The notes: generated from the letters alone by a model not told the origin. A DNA stretch of 64,000 nucleotides from Clostridiales bacterium (GCA_902363045.1 CABIYX010000001.1:197937-261936), one strand, 5' to 3'; counted from the stretch's first letter, positions 37,153 to 45,556 are shown. Made by a program: numbers and translations.

Positions 37153-38151
37153 GTGAAAAAGAATTATATTCTGTATTTTGACTCCGGCACCTCCAATACC
37201 CGGGCTTATCTTCTGGACCGGGACTTTCGGATCTGTGATTCAGCCAAGCGGACGGTGGGCTCAAAGGACTCCGCCATTGCAGGAAGCAACCGTGTGCTCA
37301 TTGAGGGGATGAAGATCCTCTATGACCAGGTGCTGGAGGCAAATTCCCTTTCAGATGGGGATGTGGAGGCAATTTATGCCTCCGGCATGGTGACCTCGCC
37401 GTATGGGCTGAAGGAGATTCCTCATCTGGTGCTGCCGATGACGGTGCAGGATTTTGCGGACAGCCTGTATCCTTTCCATGAGGATACCTGTTTCCATCGG
37501 GACATTTTCCTGGTCCCCGGCTTAAAGACCCTCAGCGATGACTTCTCCTTTGTGAATAATCTGAGAGGAGAGGAGATCGAGATCATCGGTGCGCTGGAGG
37601 AGCTGAAGGCGGAGCGGGATGTGGAAAATGTCGTGATGCTTATGCCTGGCTCCCACACCCATGGGATCTATATTCAGGGAGACCAGATCACAGGAATCAT
37701 CTCCAACTTCACAGGGGAACTGTTTTATGCCCTGAAGCAGGATACCATCCTCTCGCCGGTGCTCACCTCGGACAGTCTGGAGCTGGATGAGGCGATGGTG
37801 CGCAAGGGGATCGAAAATCTGGAGCGCTTCGGCTTCAACCGGGCCCTCTACATCTGCCACGCCATGCGGATCTTTGAGCATGGAACTCCCCAGCAGCGTC
37901 TCTCCTACGGCGAGAGCGTCATCATGGGCGGGGTGCGCCAGTCCCTGGAGTACTACTGTGAGCACTTCTGGAAGGAGTGCCGGACGGTGGCCCTGGTGTC
38001 CGATGAGTTTATGTACCGCCTGTTCTCCATGATCCTGGAGGGCAGCCGGTATATCGACCGGATCATCTGGATGCCTATTTCGGACGGAAAGAGCTATGGG
38101 GTCAGTGGACTGAAAAAAATCGTGAGCTTAAAAGGAGAACGCCATGAGTAA
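37153..38151 (+). CDS. dgoK: 2-dehydro-3-deoxygalactonokinase
   Basis: A 332-residue sugar-acid kinase that makes 2-dehydro-3-deoxy-6-phosphogalactonate from the DgoD product. DgoK signatures: FDSGTSNTRAYL (phosphate-1 loop), YASGMVTSPYGL, PGLKTLSDDFSFVNNLRGEE, and MPGSHTHGIYIQGDQITGIISNFTGELF. Slightly longer than E. coli DgoK (292). GTG 37153 is favoured because GGGAG lies 8 bases upstream; GTG 37144 is an in-frame alternative. It overlaps the next gene by 8 bp. Confidence 0.9.
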   Translation: MKKNYILYFDSGTSNTRAYLLDRDFRICDSAKRTVGSKDSAIAGSNRVLIEGMKILYDQVLEANSLSDGDVEAIYASGMVTSPYGLKEIPHLVLPMTVQDFADSLYPFHEDTCFHRDIFLVPGLKTLSDDFSFVNNLRGEEIEIIGALEELKAERDVENVVMLMPGSHTHGIYIQGDQITGIISNFTGELFYALKQDTILSPVLTSDSLELDEAMVRKGIENLERFGFNRALYICHAMRIFEHGTPQQRLSYGESVIMGGVRQSLEYYCEHFWKECRTVALVSDEFMYRLFSMILEGSRYIDRIIWMPISDGKSYGVSGLKKIVSLKGERHE

Positions 38152-39097
38152 GAAAGTTTTGATTACCTCCCGGTCCTTTGGCAAGATCAGCAATGAGCCG
38201 CTGGACATCCTCACCAAGGCCGGATTTGAAGTTACCATGAAGGGCAAGGACTTTGACCAGGCGGAGTTTGAGGCCATGATCCCCGACTACGACGCCCTCA
38301 TCATCGGCGCGCATGAGTTTCCGGAGGCGGTCATGGAGCGCTGCCCCAAGTTGAAGATCATCTGCAAGCACGGAGCGGGCCTGGATAATATCCATCTGGA
38401 GAAGGCCAAGGAATTGGGGATCGCCGTGTGCAACGTCCCGGGGACCAACTCCAATGCGGTGGCGGACCTGACCTTCGGTCTGATGCTGGCGGTGGCCCGG
38501 AACATCGTCAGCACCAACCGCTGGGTCCATGAGGGCCGCTGGCAGACCGCCATCGGTGTGGATGTGTGCGGGAAGACCCTGGGCCTGATGGGCTTTGGGG
38601 CCATCGCCAAGAATGTGGCCCGCCGTGCCAGCGGCTTTGGCATGAAGGTGCTGGCCTATGATCCCTATGTGAAAGAGCTGCCGGAGGAATTTCAGAGCTA
38701 TGTCACCCTGTGCGGTGAGAACGAGGTCATCAGCGGCTGTGATTTCCTGTCCCTGCACCTTCCTTTGAATGATGAGACCCGGAATATGATCTCCGCGCCC
38801 CAGCTGGCCAGCATGAAGGCGGGCGCCTATGTGATCAACGCAGCCCGGGGCGGGATCGTCAATGAGAAGGACCTGTATGAGGCCCTGGTCTCCGGCCATA
38901 TTGCCGGCGCGGCTATGGATGTGTCTGAGGTGGAGCCCATGGCGGAGGAAAATCCTCTGCGGACCCTGGACAATGTGATCATTACGCCGCACATTGGGAT
39001 GTATTCCAAGGAGGCCATCGGCGCGGTGAGCCTGATCTGCGCCCAGAACGTCGCCGCCTGCGCGGCGGGGGCGGAGCTGAAGTTCCGGGTGGTGTGA
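38144..39097 (+). CDS. D-2-hydroxyacid dehydrogenase, copy 2
   Basis: A 317-residue relative of the enzyme at 22517-23470, of equal length. NAD motif GLMGFGAIAKNVARRA, YVINAARGGIVNEKDL with the catalytic Arg, and VIITPHIGMYSKEA with the His. It may interconvert a 2-keto and 2-hydroxy sugar acid or remove glyoxylate/hydroxypyruvate side products. AAAGGAG inside the end of dgoK serves as its ribosome site, so the two are translationally linked. Confidence 0.9.
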   Translation: MSKKVLITSRSFGKISNEPLDILTKAGFEVTMKGKDFDQAEFEAMIPDYDALIIGAHEFPEAVMERCPKLKIICKHGAGLDNIHLEKAKELGIAVCNVPGTNSNAVADLTFGLMLAVARNIVSTNRWVHEGRWQTAIGVDVCGKTLGLMGFGAIAKNVARRASGFGMKVLAYDPYVKELPEEFQSYVTLCGENEVISGCDFLSLHLPLNDETRNMISAPQLASMKAGAYVINAARGGIVNEKDLYEALVSGHIAGAAMDVSEVEPMAEENPLRTLDNVIITPHIGMYSKEAIGAVSLICAQNVAACAAGAELKFRVV

Positions 39098-39130
39098 TCC
39101 GGGCGGAGGAGCCTGCGGTTTTATCGCTGT

Positions 39131-39176
39131 AAAATGTCCCCGGGCGGTCCAAATCGGCCGCCCGGGGACATTTTGG
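39131..39176 (+). terminator. Terminator of the aldolase operon
   Basis: Arms AAATGTCCCCGGGCGG and CCGCCCGGGGACATTT, followed by TGG. Confidence 0.85.
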
Positions 39177-39351
39177 TAAAAATAGACGGAGCGGGAGGGG
39201 GACAGACCCTCTGGCTTTTTCTCCGCTGATACGTTATAATGGCCTTAAAATGTTCCGGCTGCCGCGCCGCTGCGGCGGGCGGCGACATGGACACGCGCCG
39301 GGGCGGACCCCGGCGGTAACGGAAGGGACCATTCTGAGAAAGGCAGAGAAC

Positions 39352-39930
39352 ATGATCGATCTGATTTTATTGGCGGCGGGCCCTGCCCGCCGGTTTGGAC
39401 AGGAGCGGCTGCTGGGCGAGGCGGGGGGCGCGCCCCTGTACCGCCGCGCCTTTGAGGCGGCCCGCCAGGCGGCGGACGCCATGATGGGCCTGCGGGTGCT
39501 GGTGGTGACGGCGAAGGGGGTGCTGGACGCCCCCGTCCGGGAGTTTGGCTTCAACAAGGTGGTGGTGCCGGAGAACCGGCCCCTCAGCGCCTCGGTGGCG
39601 GCGGGAGCCCGGGCGGCCCGGTCCGGGGCCAGCCGGTGCTTCCTGCCCTGTGACCACGCGGGCTTCAACGGGGAGCTGCTCACCGGCTTTTTGCAGGGGT
39701 ACATCCTCAGCGGCCGCACCCTGGGGCGGGCCCGCTGCGGCGAACAGGAGGGGCAGCCCACCGTGTTCGCCCCCTTCCTGCTGCCCGGACTGCTGGCCCT
39801 GGAGGGGGAGGCGGACGGCTCCGCCCTGTTCCGGGGGCGGGAGAACCTGACCTTCTACTATGACGTCCCCGCCGAGGCCCTGCGGGAGGGCTTTGTTGGG
39901 CAGGGGGAGGCATCCGGTGAAGATCATTGA
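39352..39930 (+). CDS. MobA/MocA-like nucleotidyltransferase
   Basis: A 192-residue NTP-transferase-fold protein of the molybdenum-cofactor cytidylyl/guanylyltransferase type. The nucleotide loop is LAAGPARRFGQERL, a variant of the usual L-A-A-G-x-S-x-R-M-G with Pro-Ala replacing the Ser region and Arg where a Lys is common; the metal-binding PCDHAGF segment is present. It could make MCD/MGD cofactor, but no other molybdenum gene is near. A weak promoter (TGGCTT, 17 bp, TATAAT ending at 39240) lies upstream. Overlaps the next gene by 14 bp. Confidence 0.75.
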   Translation: MIDLILLAAGPARRFGQERLLGEAGGAPLYRRAFEAARQAADAMMGLRVLVVTAKGVLDAPVREFGFNKVVVPENRPLSASVAAGARAARSGASRCFLPCDHAGFNGELLTGFLQGYILSGRTLGRARCGEQEGQPTVFAPFLLPGLLALEGEADGSALFRGRENLTFYYDVPAEALREGFVGQGEASGEDH

Positions 39931-40738
39931 CGCCCACCTGCACCTCTTTCCGCCGGAGCCCCGCACCAACGCCATGGCGGAGGCGGTGGGGCACCAAAAC
40001 TCTGTGGAGCATCTGAGGCAGGCCTATGGAGAGCTGGGGATGGTCCACGGAGTGGTCATGGGCAACCGCACCCTGGAGACGGAGCGGCACTGCTATCCGG
40101 AGGACCTGTTCCACTACTGCGTGGGGCTGGACAGTCTGGTGCTGGACCGGGGGCGTTCCATCCCGAAGGACCTGCCCGACCAGGTGGAGGAGCACCTGAA
40201 GCGGCCCTCCTGCTGTGGGGTGAAGCTGTATCCGGGGTACAACCGCCTGTGGCTGACCGACCCGGTGTACGACCCCATCTACCGCCTGGCGGAGCGCTAT
40301 GACAAGCCTGTGGCCGTCCACACCGGCCTGACGGCCTATGCCCGGGCCCATTTGAAGTACAGCCACCCCCTGGCCCTGGACGAGGCGGCGGCGGACCACC
40401 CCCGCACCCGGTTCGTCATGTGCCACTTCGGGAACCCCTTCCTCCAGGAGGCGGCCGCCGTTTTGGGGAAGAACCCCAACGTCTGCGCGGACCTGTCCGG
40501 CCTGCTGGAGGGCCGGGTGGAGCTGGACCGCTATTTTGAAGAGCAGGCGGGCTATGCCGGACTGCTGAAAAGCTGGCTGGCCAGCACCTGCGCCTGGGAC
40601 CGGATCCTGTACGGGACGGACTGGCCCATTGTCAACCTGGGGGAGTATATCGGCTTCATTCAGCGCCTGGCGCCGGAACGGCACTGGGAGGCGGTGTTCT
40701 TTGAAAACGCGAACCGGGTCTACGGCCTGGGACTGTGA
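39917..40738 (+). CDS. Amidohydrolase-2 family metal-dependent hydrolase
   Basis: A 273-residue TIM-barrel hydrolase: IDAHLHLFPP (metal-binding HxH), GVKLYPGYN, VAVHTGLT, MCHFGNPF and LYGTDWPI (catalytic Asp) mark the amidohydrolase-2/ACMSD-like family, which includes decarboxylases and lactonases. A sugar-lactone or carboxylate substrate would suit the neighbourhood, but this is a guess. GTG start at 39917, six bases after GGGGGAGG inside the preceding gene, so coupled translation. Confidence 0.85.
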   Translation: MKIIDAHLHLFPPEPRTNAMAEAVGHQNSVEHLRQAYGELGMVHGVVMGNRTLETERHCYPEDLFHYCVGLDSLVLDRGRSIPKDLPDQVEEHLKRPSCCGVKLYPGYNRLWLTDPVYDPIYRLAERYDKPVAVHTGLTAYARAHLKYSHPLALDEAAADHPRTRFVMCHFGNPFLQEAAAVLGKNPNVCADLSGLLEGRVELDRYFEEQAGYAGLLKSWLASTCAWDRILYGTDWPIVNLGEYIGFIQRLAPERHWEAVFFENANRVYGLGL

Positions 40739-40740
40739 CC

Positions 40741-40815
40741 GGAGGAAGGGAAGAATGTGCCGCCCAGGGACTCTGTGCTCCCGCTGAGTGGTGTGAATGG
40801 GAAGCTGCCTGGGAG
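40741..40815. repeat. Imperfect direct repeat, copy A
   Basis: A segment immediately after the amidohydrolase stop that recurs at 41759-41830. Shared blocks include GAATGTG, CGCCCAGGG, TGTGCTCCCGCTGAGTGGT and TGAATGGGAA. It marks the left edge of the AT-rich island. Confidence 0.75.
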
Positions 40816-40872
40816 TTTGCCCGTATTTCCATACAAAATTTAATTCAGAGCAGCAAAGATCAGTTTTGACTG

Positions 40873-41151
40873 TCAGACATTGAACCAGTTTAGAATTAGT
40901 ATCTCAAGCAGCCAAATGACAATGCAAAGAAAATCATACTGTGTCCGTCTTGTTTTCTCCTCTGCCGCGCGGAGCCCAAAAAATATGAGTCCCACAACGG
41001 GAAGTACAAAACTCCAGGTTCCATCTGAACGGGGAAAGAATGGGGTTAGAATCAGGAGCAGTATGAGAGCCAGCGAGCTTTGAACAAAGTGGGATTGATC
41101 CGTGTTTAGGAAAGACCGCCATTTTAGATAATACTGTTTGATTTGTTCCAT
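40873..41151 (-). CDS. Small membrane protein (92 aa)
   Basis: Predicted helices at about 27-41, 48-62 and 73-90, with a charged N-terminus (MEQIKQYYLKWRSF) and an EEKTRRTQYD loop. No family recognised. Codon use is A/T-rich, unlike the core genes on the left. The ribosome site is weak (GAAAGA), but it lies 30 bp downstream of another small membrane gene that has a strong site, so translation may depend on that one. Confidence 0.55.
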   Translation of the reverse strand: MEQIKQYYLKWRSFLNTDQSHFVQSSLALILLLILTPFFPRSDGTWSFVLPVVGLIFFGLRAAEEKTRRTQYDFLCIVIWLLEILILNWFNV

Positions 41152-41181
41152 AAGTCTTTCGTCAACCCTTCATAGGAGATA

Positions 41182-41361
41182 TTATGTATTAGGGAGAAGC
41201 GCCATAATTATAAATGTTATTACCCCACAACATATACTTGACATCACAATATATTTTTGCTCCCCACCATTTTCTTTCAAGATTTCTCTGATTGCCTTTG
41301 TTAAAAAAACAGGGAACATGAACCCTAAAAAAGACGCTAATAATTTATAAAAAGCAATCAT
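41182..41361 (-). CDS. Small membrane protein (59 aa)
   Basis: A short gene with a near-perfect ribosome site (ATAGGAGGAAACGAAC before ATG). The product has a helix at about 5-20 (KLLASFLGFMFPVFL), a charged middle (KAIREILKENGGEQKY) and a second helix (VMSSICCGVITFIIMALL). No family recognised. It pairs with the 92-residue membrane protein 30 bp downstream; a two-component membrane module is possible. Confidence 0.7.
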   Translation of the reverse strand: MIAFYKLLASFLGFMFPVFLTKAIREILKENGGEQKYIVMSSICCGVITFIIMALLPNT

Positions 41362-41396
41362 GTTCGTTTCCTCCTATAAAACGGGCGGTTAAAGCA

Positions 41397-41429
41397 GTGG
41401 ATCACGCCGAAAGGATCGGAGTGATCCAC
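41397..41429. terminator. Hairpin between small island genes
   Basis: Arms GTGGATCAC and GTGATCCAC, with CTTTTTT on the plus side. Lies after the 103-residue gene and before the 59-residue gene on the minus strand. Confidence 0.75.
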
Positions 41430-41434
41430 CTTTT

Positions 41435-41746
41435 TTACGCCGTCCAGGTATAGCGATCGTAGTAATGGAACGTATGATTTCCTTCTGCCATCATTTCTTG
41501 TGATACATCAGGGCTTAATGAAAAAGAAATTGATGAATCGGCAATGTCTACTCCAAGGGAAATATCCCACGAAATATCAACTGTCATCGTTGTATGTGCA
41601 TAAGCCACAAACACCTGAATAGTGTCCATATTATAGGAATCGGACTGTGTGCTTACCTCAGTAATTCCACTGATATGTTTTCCATAATTATAATCATGCA
41701 TTAAATCTGGGTTTCCAACAACAGCTCTATTGCTAAAAGTATCCAT
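41435..41746 (-). CDS. Hypothetical protein, possibly N-terminally truncated (103 aa)
   Basis: Not recognised. The product is rich in Thr, Ser and Asp with alternating hydrophobics (IQVFVAYAHTTMTVDISWDISLGVDI), suggesting a beta-rich secreted or surface domain, yet it has no signal peptide and no clear ribosome site. The frame stays open upstream into the direct repeat (copy B) without a start codon, so the 5' end may have been lost by rearrangement. Confidence 0.45.
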   Translation of the reverse strand: MDTFSNRAVVGNPDLMHDYNYGKHISGITEVSTQSDSYNMDTIQVFVAYAHTTMTVDISWDISLGVDIADSSISFSLSPDVSQEMMAEGNHTFHYYDRYTWTA

Positions 41747-41758
41747 ATCAACATCTTT

Positions 41759-41830
41759 GAGGAGGGAACGAATGTGCGCCCAGGGCCGCTGTGCTCCCGC
41801 TGAGTGGTATGAATGGGAAACTGCGGGACG
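41759..41830. repeat. Imperfect direct repeat, copy B
   Basis: Second copy of the 40741 segment, same orientation, about 1 kb away. The two enclose the three small minus-strand genes. Confidence 0.75.
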
Positions 41831-42036
41831 GCCGCGGCGGGCTGGAAGAGCTGTGCGCCGTTCTGATCCATATCTCTGTTCTATGCTGATTTGGAGGGTT
41901 TGATATATTTTAAAATAACACTGAATAACGGTTTACCCGTTTATGCATAGTGTAACGGGTAAACTGTAAAAAACGGGGAAAGACATTTATTATACCTCTC
42001 CCCGTTTACTTATAGACTCACATCTCTAATTTTTTC
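41831..42036. other. Gap with two consecutive inverted repeats
   Basis: GTTTACCCGTT (from about 41931) pairs with AACGGGTAAAC (to 41968). Next, AAACGGGGA pairs with TCCCCGTTT (41973-42009), which on the minus strand is followed by a T-run and terminates the DUF1906 gene. No gene is seen here. Confidence 0.7.
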
Positions 42037-42657
42037 TTAACGTCTCCAACCACCCGTTCCCGAAGACGAGGACTCGCAAGGATCCACATCAATCCCACCG
42101 ACAGAAATAGGTAGCTTCTGCTTAATGTTCCATTGAGTATAAGAACTAGATCCCTGCCAAGCAGTTGCATTAGCTAGCATTGTATACACGGAAGATTTAT
42201 TTTTTTCAACGCTAGAGCAAACAAGGCCAGATCCATAAACTCCCATCCTATATCCTTCTGGATTTCCTTCTTTATCAATAATAGCCTGATAAACAGCATC
42301 GAAATAAGGGAGAATATTACTTCTCACAACACTTTCCAATGGATCAAAGTCTACACAAAAGTAGATTGCAGTATTTTTAGGCTGTCTCAAATATCGCGCA
42401 AGTTCCAATGCCTCAATTACATCGCTTTTCCCTTGTGAGGCAGAATAGTGGGTACTCGAATTCATCCCTTTTGGCTGATAAAGTGAGACGATTTCAAGTC
42501 CAGCATTACAAATAAGCCCTACTTCCTTTTCCGTTAAATCATTATGAGCGCCTTTCAGGTAATCAATGTATCTTCCAACAAAAGAATACCCTTTTCCCAC
42601 AAGAGCATCAACCCTTGAATCTGTTAAATAAGCCGCAGTGTCACAGCCTTTTGCCAT
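42037..42657 (-). CDS. DUF1906 (glycoside-hydrolase-like) protein
   Basis: A 206-residue TIM-barrel protein of the DUF1906/Rv2525c-like family, distant from GH25 muramidases: GCDTAAYLTDSRVDALVGKGYSFVGRYI at the N-terminus, IVSLYQP, AIYFCVDFDP and GVYGSG in the expected order, and a terminal IDVDPCE. It lacks a signal peptide, so export would need another route or lysis. Possibly acts on peptidoglycan. Low GC relative to the core genes. The ribosome site is poor. Confidence 0.8.
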   Translation of the reverse strand: MAKGCDTAAYLTDSRVDALVGKGYSFVGRYIDYLKGAHNDLTEKEVGLICNAGLEIVSLYQPKGMNSSTHYSASQGKSDVIEALELARYLRQPKNTAIYFCVDFDPLESVVRSNILPYFDAVYQAIIDKEGNPEGYRMGVYGSGLVCSSVEKNKSSVYTMLANATAWQGSSSYTQWNIKQKLPISVGGIDVDPCESSSSGTGGWRR

Positions 42658-42716
42658 ATAAATCCTTCTTTCTCTATACGATTTATGGTATGCTTTTTTT
42701 CTGATTTTCTATTGTA

Positions 42717-43430
42717 TTAAAAGTAGAGAGTATCGCTTGACCAATTCCATTCTTTGAAGTCGGTGCTACTCATATATAACTGGTAATGATTTTCTTCTTC
42801 TCCAATGAGACAAATTGGAAAACAAACGCTTTTAGAGGTAATAATGGGTGACATTGCTGTAACTGTAATTGGAGTTCCATATTCTTCTGGTACACAAACC
42901 TCTAACCGTTTCCATGACACACCTCCGTCCTTTGTTTCATAGATTTCAGGGCCTTGGCAGATAGTTTGACGAAAACAAATAAATCCGTGTTCCGAAGAAA
43001 TAAACCCCACGCCAGTTATAGCAAAAGAAGGTAATCCTTTTTCGCACACATTTGAGCTGATTACAACCGGAGTCCATGTGCGTCCTTTATCAGATGATAA
43101 AAACACATTATATGGCGTCCAGTTAGCAGAAGATCTGCCGCAAATAATAACCCATTGTACGCCTTTGCTTGACCATCCATAAAATGCTGATACTTCATCC
43201 GTCACCTTGATCTCATTCTCTACAGCAGGAAATCCTTGTAAAGCCATGTCAATTGGAAGTTTGACTGCAAGTTCTCCTGAAGGATATTGTAATATGAGAT
43301 CTTCTCTGTTTGAATAAGTCTGAAGTTGTACTGTGGTCGAAAAGGGGACATTACCCATATTCAAACTACTACAAGATAGACAACACAACGAAATCAATAC
43401 TGTATAAAAAATAACTATTACTTTTTTCAA
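42717..43430 (-). CDS. Lipoprotein with BNR/Asp-box repeats
   Basis: A 237-residue lipoprotein: signal peptide with lipobox LSCS. The mature part contains two Asp-box type motifs, SSDKGRTWTPV and TKDGGVSWKRL, found in beta-propeller proteins such as sialidases and Ycf48-like proteins, so a partial or short propeller outside the cell is likely. TTG 43430 is preferred since AGGTGG lies just upstream; a GTG nine bases earlier overlaps that site. It follows the secreted-protein gene by 14 bp. Confidence 0.7.
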   Translation of the reverse strand: MKKVIVIFYTVLISLCCLSCSSLNMGNVPFSTTVQLQTYSNREDLILQYPSGELAVKLPIDMALQGFPAVENEIKVTDEVSAFYGWSSKGVQWVIICGRSSANWTPYNVFLSSDKGRTWTPVVISSNVCEKGLPSFAITGVGFISSEHGFICFRQTICQGPEIYETKDGGVSWKRLEVCVPEEYGTPITVTAMSPIITSKSVCFPICLIGEEENHYQLYMSSTDFKEWNWSSDTLYF

Positions 43431-43444
43431 TGTTTCCACCTTAT

Positions 43445-43855
43445 TTAGTAATTTACATACCCAGAAACAGAAATGACCGAAGACGAATTGTTTCTCACCG
43501 CCAGATAGTAATGACCTCTTTGTGTGACCTCGATAGACCGGTCAAAACTCCCTGTTGTCGTATTCAGGCCGTAGAACAGGCCGTCTGGCGCGATCAGCCC
43601 AAAGTCTACACTTGCGGAAAACGGAGAGTACGTTGCCTTGATCGTTACGACCTCACCAACCTCCAGGGGGAAGCTGCTGCCGGCCTTTACGGTACGATTG
43701 GCTCGCACTTCCATATCAAACTTGCCCGTTGCGCGCACCACAGAAATGGTCTCCTCCGCGTCCAGACATTCTTCTGCGGCAGATACATTTACTCCAAAAC
43801 AGGACAGCATCATGACCAGTGCCAGTGCGACAGTCAAGCATTGGTTCTTCTTCAT
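43445..43855 (-). CDS. Small secreted protein (136 aa)
   Basis: A signal peptide (MKKNQCLTVALALVMMLSCF...VSAAEE) precedes a mature domain of about 105 residues with beta-strand pattern (VVTIKATYSPFSASVDFGLI, GHYYLAVRNNSSSVISVSGY). No family recognised. AGGGGGTG precedes ATG 43855. Middle gene of the XRE - secreted protein - BNR lipoprotein unit. Confidence 0.7.
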   Translation of the reverse strand: MKKNQCLTVALALVMMLSCFGVNVSAAEECLDAEETISVVRATGKFDMEVRANRTVKAGSSFPLEVGEVVTIKATYSPFSASVDFGLIAPDGLFYGLNTTTGSFDRSIEVTQRGHYYLAVRNNSSSVISVSGYVNY

Positions 43856-43880
43856 CTTTTTCACCCCCTTCCGTTTGCGG

Positions 43881-44297
43881 CTACCATTCCAGGTCAAATG
43901 TTTCTTCGACTTCTACCTCACTCCCCTCTATGTTATTCATTGAAACAGGATTCTCGTTCCTGTCCTGAAAAAACGTGGAACAGAGGATTACTGCCATGAT
44001 CCCGATCCCGACCAGCATCAGTGCGAACCATTTTGGCTTTTTGTGATGCCCCACTTCTGTATTTTCCCCGGTTCTCCGTTCCACATGGGCGGGTCCTGGA
44101 TCGTCCTCATTCAGCAAATATTCCAGAGGAACATCATATAGGGCCGCTAAAGTTTTCAAATTTTCCGTGGACGGTTTTGAGGCGCCCGCTTCCCACTTTG
44201 AGATTGCCTGCCGGGAGACTCCCATTTTTTCCGCCAGCTTTAATTGGGACAGCCCATTTGCTTTGCGCAGGGAAATCAGCTTTTCTTCCAATTTCAT
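43881..44297 (-). CDS. Membrane-anchored XRE-family regulator
   Basis: A 138-residue protein: helix-turn-helix at 5-60 (LRKANGLSQLKLAEKMGVSRQAISKWEAGASKPS), a linker, and one helix at about 90-108 (WFALMLVGIGIMAVILCSTFF), leaving a short acidic tail outside. HTH plus membrane segment is common in Firmicute regulators that sense envelope state. It heads the island operon and is preceded by AGGGGTG. Confidence 0.88.
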   Translation of the reverse strand: MKLEEKLISLRKANGLSQLKLAEKMGVSRQAISKWEAGASKPSTENLKTLAALYDVPLEYLLNEDDPGPAHVERRTGENTEVGHHKKPKWFALMLVGIGIMAVILCSTFFQDRNENPVSMNNIEGSEVEVEETFDLEW

Positions 44298-44608
44298 CTT
44301 CTACACCCCTAACATACAAAAAGATTTGACAAAAGCAAACCAACTTGGGTTTACATTTTAGGCAACTGCTGGTTGCATTTTGTGTTTTTCATATTTTTTC
44401 TGAAACCTGCGGCCCTATTCCCGGGTGGGCTGGCCGCCCGCTGTCTCTGTTGTCATTTTCTGTATTGTATAATGCGGCCAGTTGTTTAGCAAGTACTTCC
44501 GCTTGTTTTTGTGATAGTGGTACAAAAGAGCGGGAAAACAGCCCGCCGGGAAAGCCGGACTGGGATCGGGCTTTTTCGGCGGGCTTCCGGAGGTTTGGGC
44601 TCAGCCGG
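44298..44608. other. Intergenic region between the island and the inositol-phosphatase-like gene
   Basis: Contains the upstream region of the XRE gene and, at 44541-44585, a stem with arms GCCCGCCG and CGGCGGGC that could terminate the minus-strand phosphatase transcript. GC content rises sharply here, marking the island's right edge. No gene seen. Confidence 0.6.
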
Positions 44609-45403
44609 TCAGCGGTCGGCCTCTCGCAGGGCGGCCAGCAGCTGGGGATGGACCGGGGCGGTGGCGGCGGCGATCTCGCTGCCTTGGGAGAGGGAGGGCT
44701 CGCCGCCCTCAGGGGTGGTGACCACGCCGCCCGCCTCCCGGACCAGGAGCATCCCGGCGGCGTAGTCCCAGGGCTTGAGCCCGTGCTCCACAAAGCAGTC
44801 CAGGCGGCCCGCGGCCAGGTAGCTCAGCTCCAGAGAGGCCGCGCCGATCCGGCGGATGTCGTGGCAGCGGTCATAGAGCAGGCGCATCCGCCGGAAGGTC
44901 CGGTCGGCCAGCTCCCGGCAGCTGGGGTTGGTGCCCGTGGAGCAGAGGCACTCCCCCAGGGCGGCGGCGGAGCTGACATGGATGGGCCGCCCGCAGCAGA
45001 AGGCGCCCTGCCCCCTGCGGGCAGTGAACAGCTCGCCGGAGTAGGGGTCGTAGACGACGCCCAGAAGGACGCGTCCCTTCTCCGCCAGAGCCAGGGAGAC
45101 GGCGCTGTGGCGCAGGTCGTGGAGCAGATTGGTGGTGCCGTCCACCGGGTCCAGGATCCAAACTGGGCCGGAGAAGTCCACGCCGGAGTTGTCCTGCTCC
45201 TCCCCCATGAACTGGACCTCCGGGGCCAGGGCGGCCAGATGGCGCTTCAGCTGGTCCTGCACCGCGGTGTCCACGGCGGTGACGAAGTCGGTGGGCCCCT
45301 TGCGGCGGGCCTGGGACGCCAGCTCCCGGCGGGAGAAGAGCGCGCCGGCCTCACGGACGGCGGCACAGAGCTGATCGAACAGCAGATCGGACAGTTGGAA
45401 CAT
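44609..45403 (-). CDS. Inositol-monophosphatase family phosphatase
   Basis: A 264-residue magnesium-dependent phosphatase: GEEQD (first metal Glu), WILDPVDGTTNLLHDL (metal Asp pair and catalytic Thr) and KPWDYAAGMLLVREAGG (third metal Asp). Family members hydrolyse inositol phosphates, fructose bisphosphate, PAP or NADP. An internal start is used; the open frame extends to 45550 but the family N-terminus begins at 45403, with a modest GGGGG site. No obvious functional partners next to it. Confidence 0.92.
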   Translation of the reverse strand: MFQLSDLLFDQLCAAVREAGALFSRRELASQARRKGPTDFVTAVDTAVQDQLKRHLAALAPEVQFMGEEQDNSGVDFSGPVWILDPVDGTTNLLHDLRHSAVSLALAEKGRVLLGVVYDPYSGELFTARRGQGAFCCGRPIHVSSAAALGECLCSTGTNPSCRELADRTFRRMRLLYDRCHDIRRIGAASLELSYLAAGRLDCFVEHGLKPWDYAAGMLLVREAGGVVTTPEGGEPSLSQGSEIAAATAPVHPQLLAALREADR

Positions 45404-45527
45404 AGAAAAGCCCCCATTGATGTGATGCCGCTCCGGCGGGCGGAGCGGTCTGACTGGAGGATACCACTCCGACGGGGAAATATCAACCGGACGTGGTGGA
45501 AAAAAGCGTGGAGTTGCCTGCCGCCTC

Positions 45528-45556
45528 TTGCTTTTTTGCCGCCCCCCCACTATAAT
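45528..45556 (+). promoter_or_regulatory. Promoter of the membrane-anchored hypothetical / trk genes
   Basis: TTGCTT (45528-45533), 17-bp spacer, TATAAT (45551-45556), about 120 bp before the GTG start at 45674. Confidence 0.7.

Noticed and set aside
43430..43999. 189-codon plus-strand frame over the secreted-protein gene
   Set aside because: Arg/Cys/His-rich shadow; the minus-strand gene has a signal peptide and a good ribosome site.
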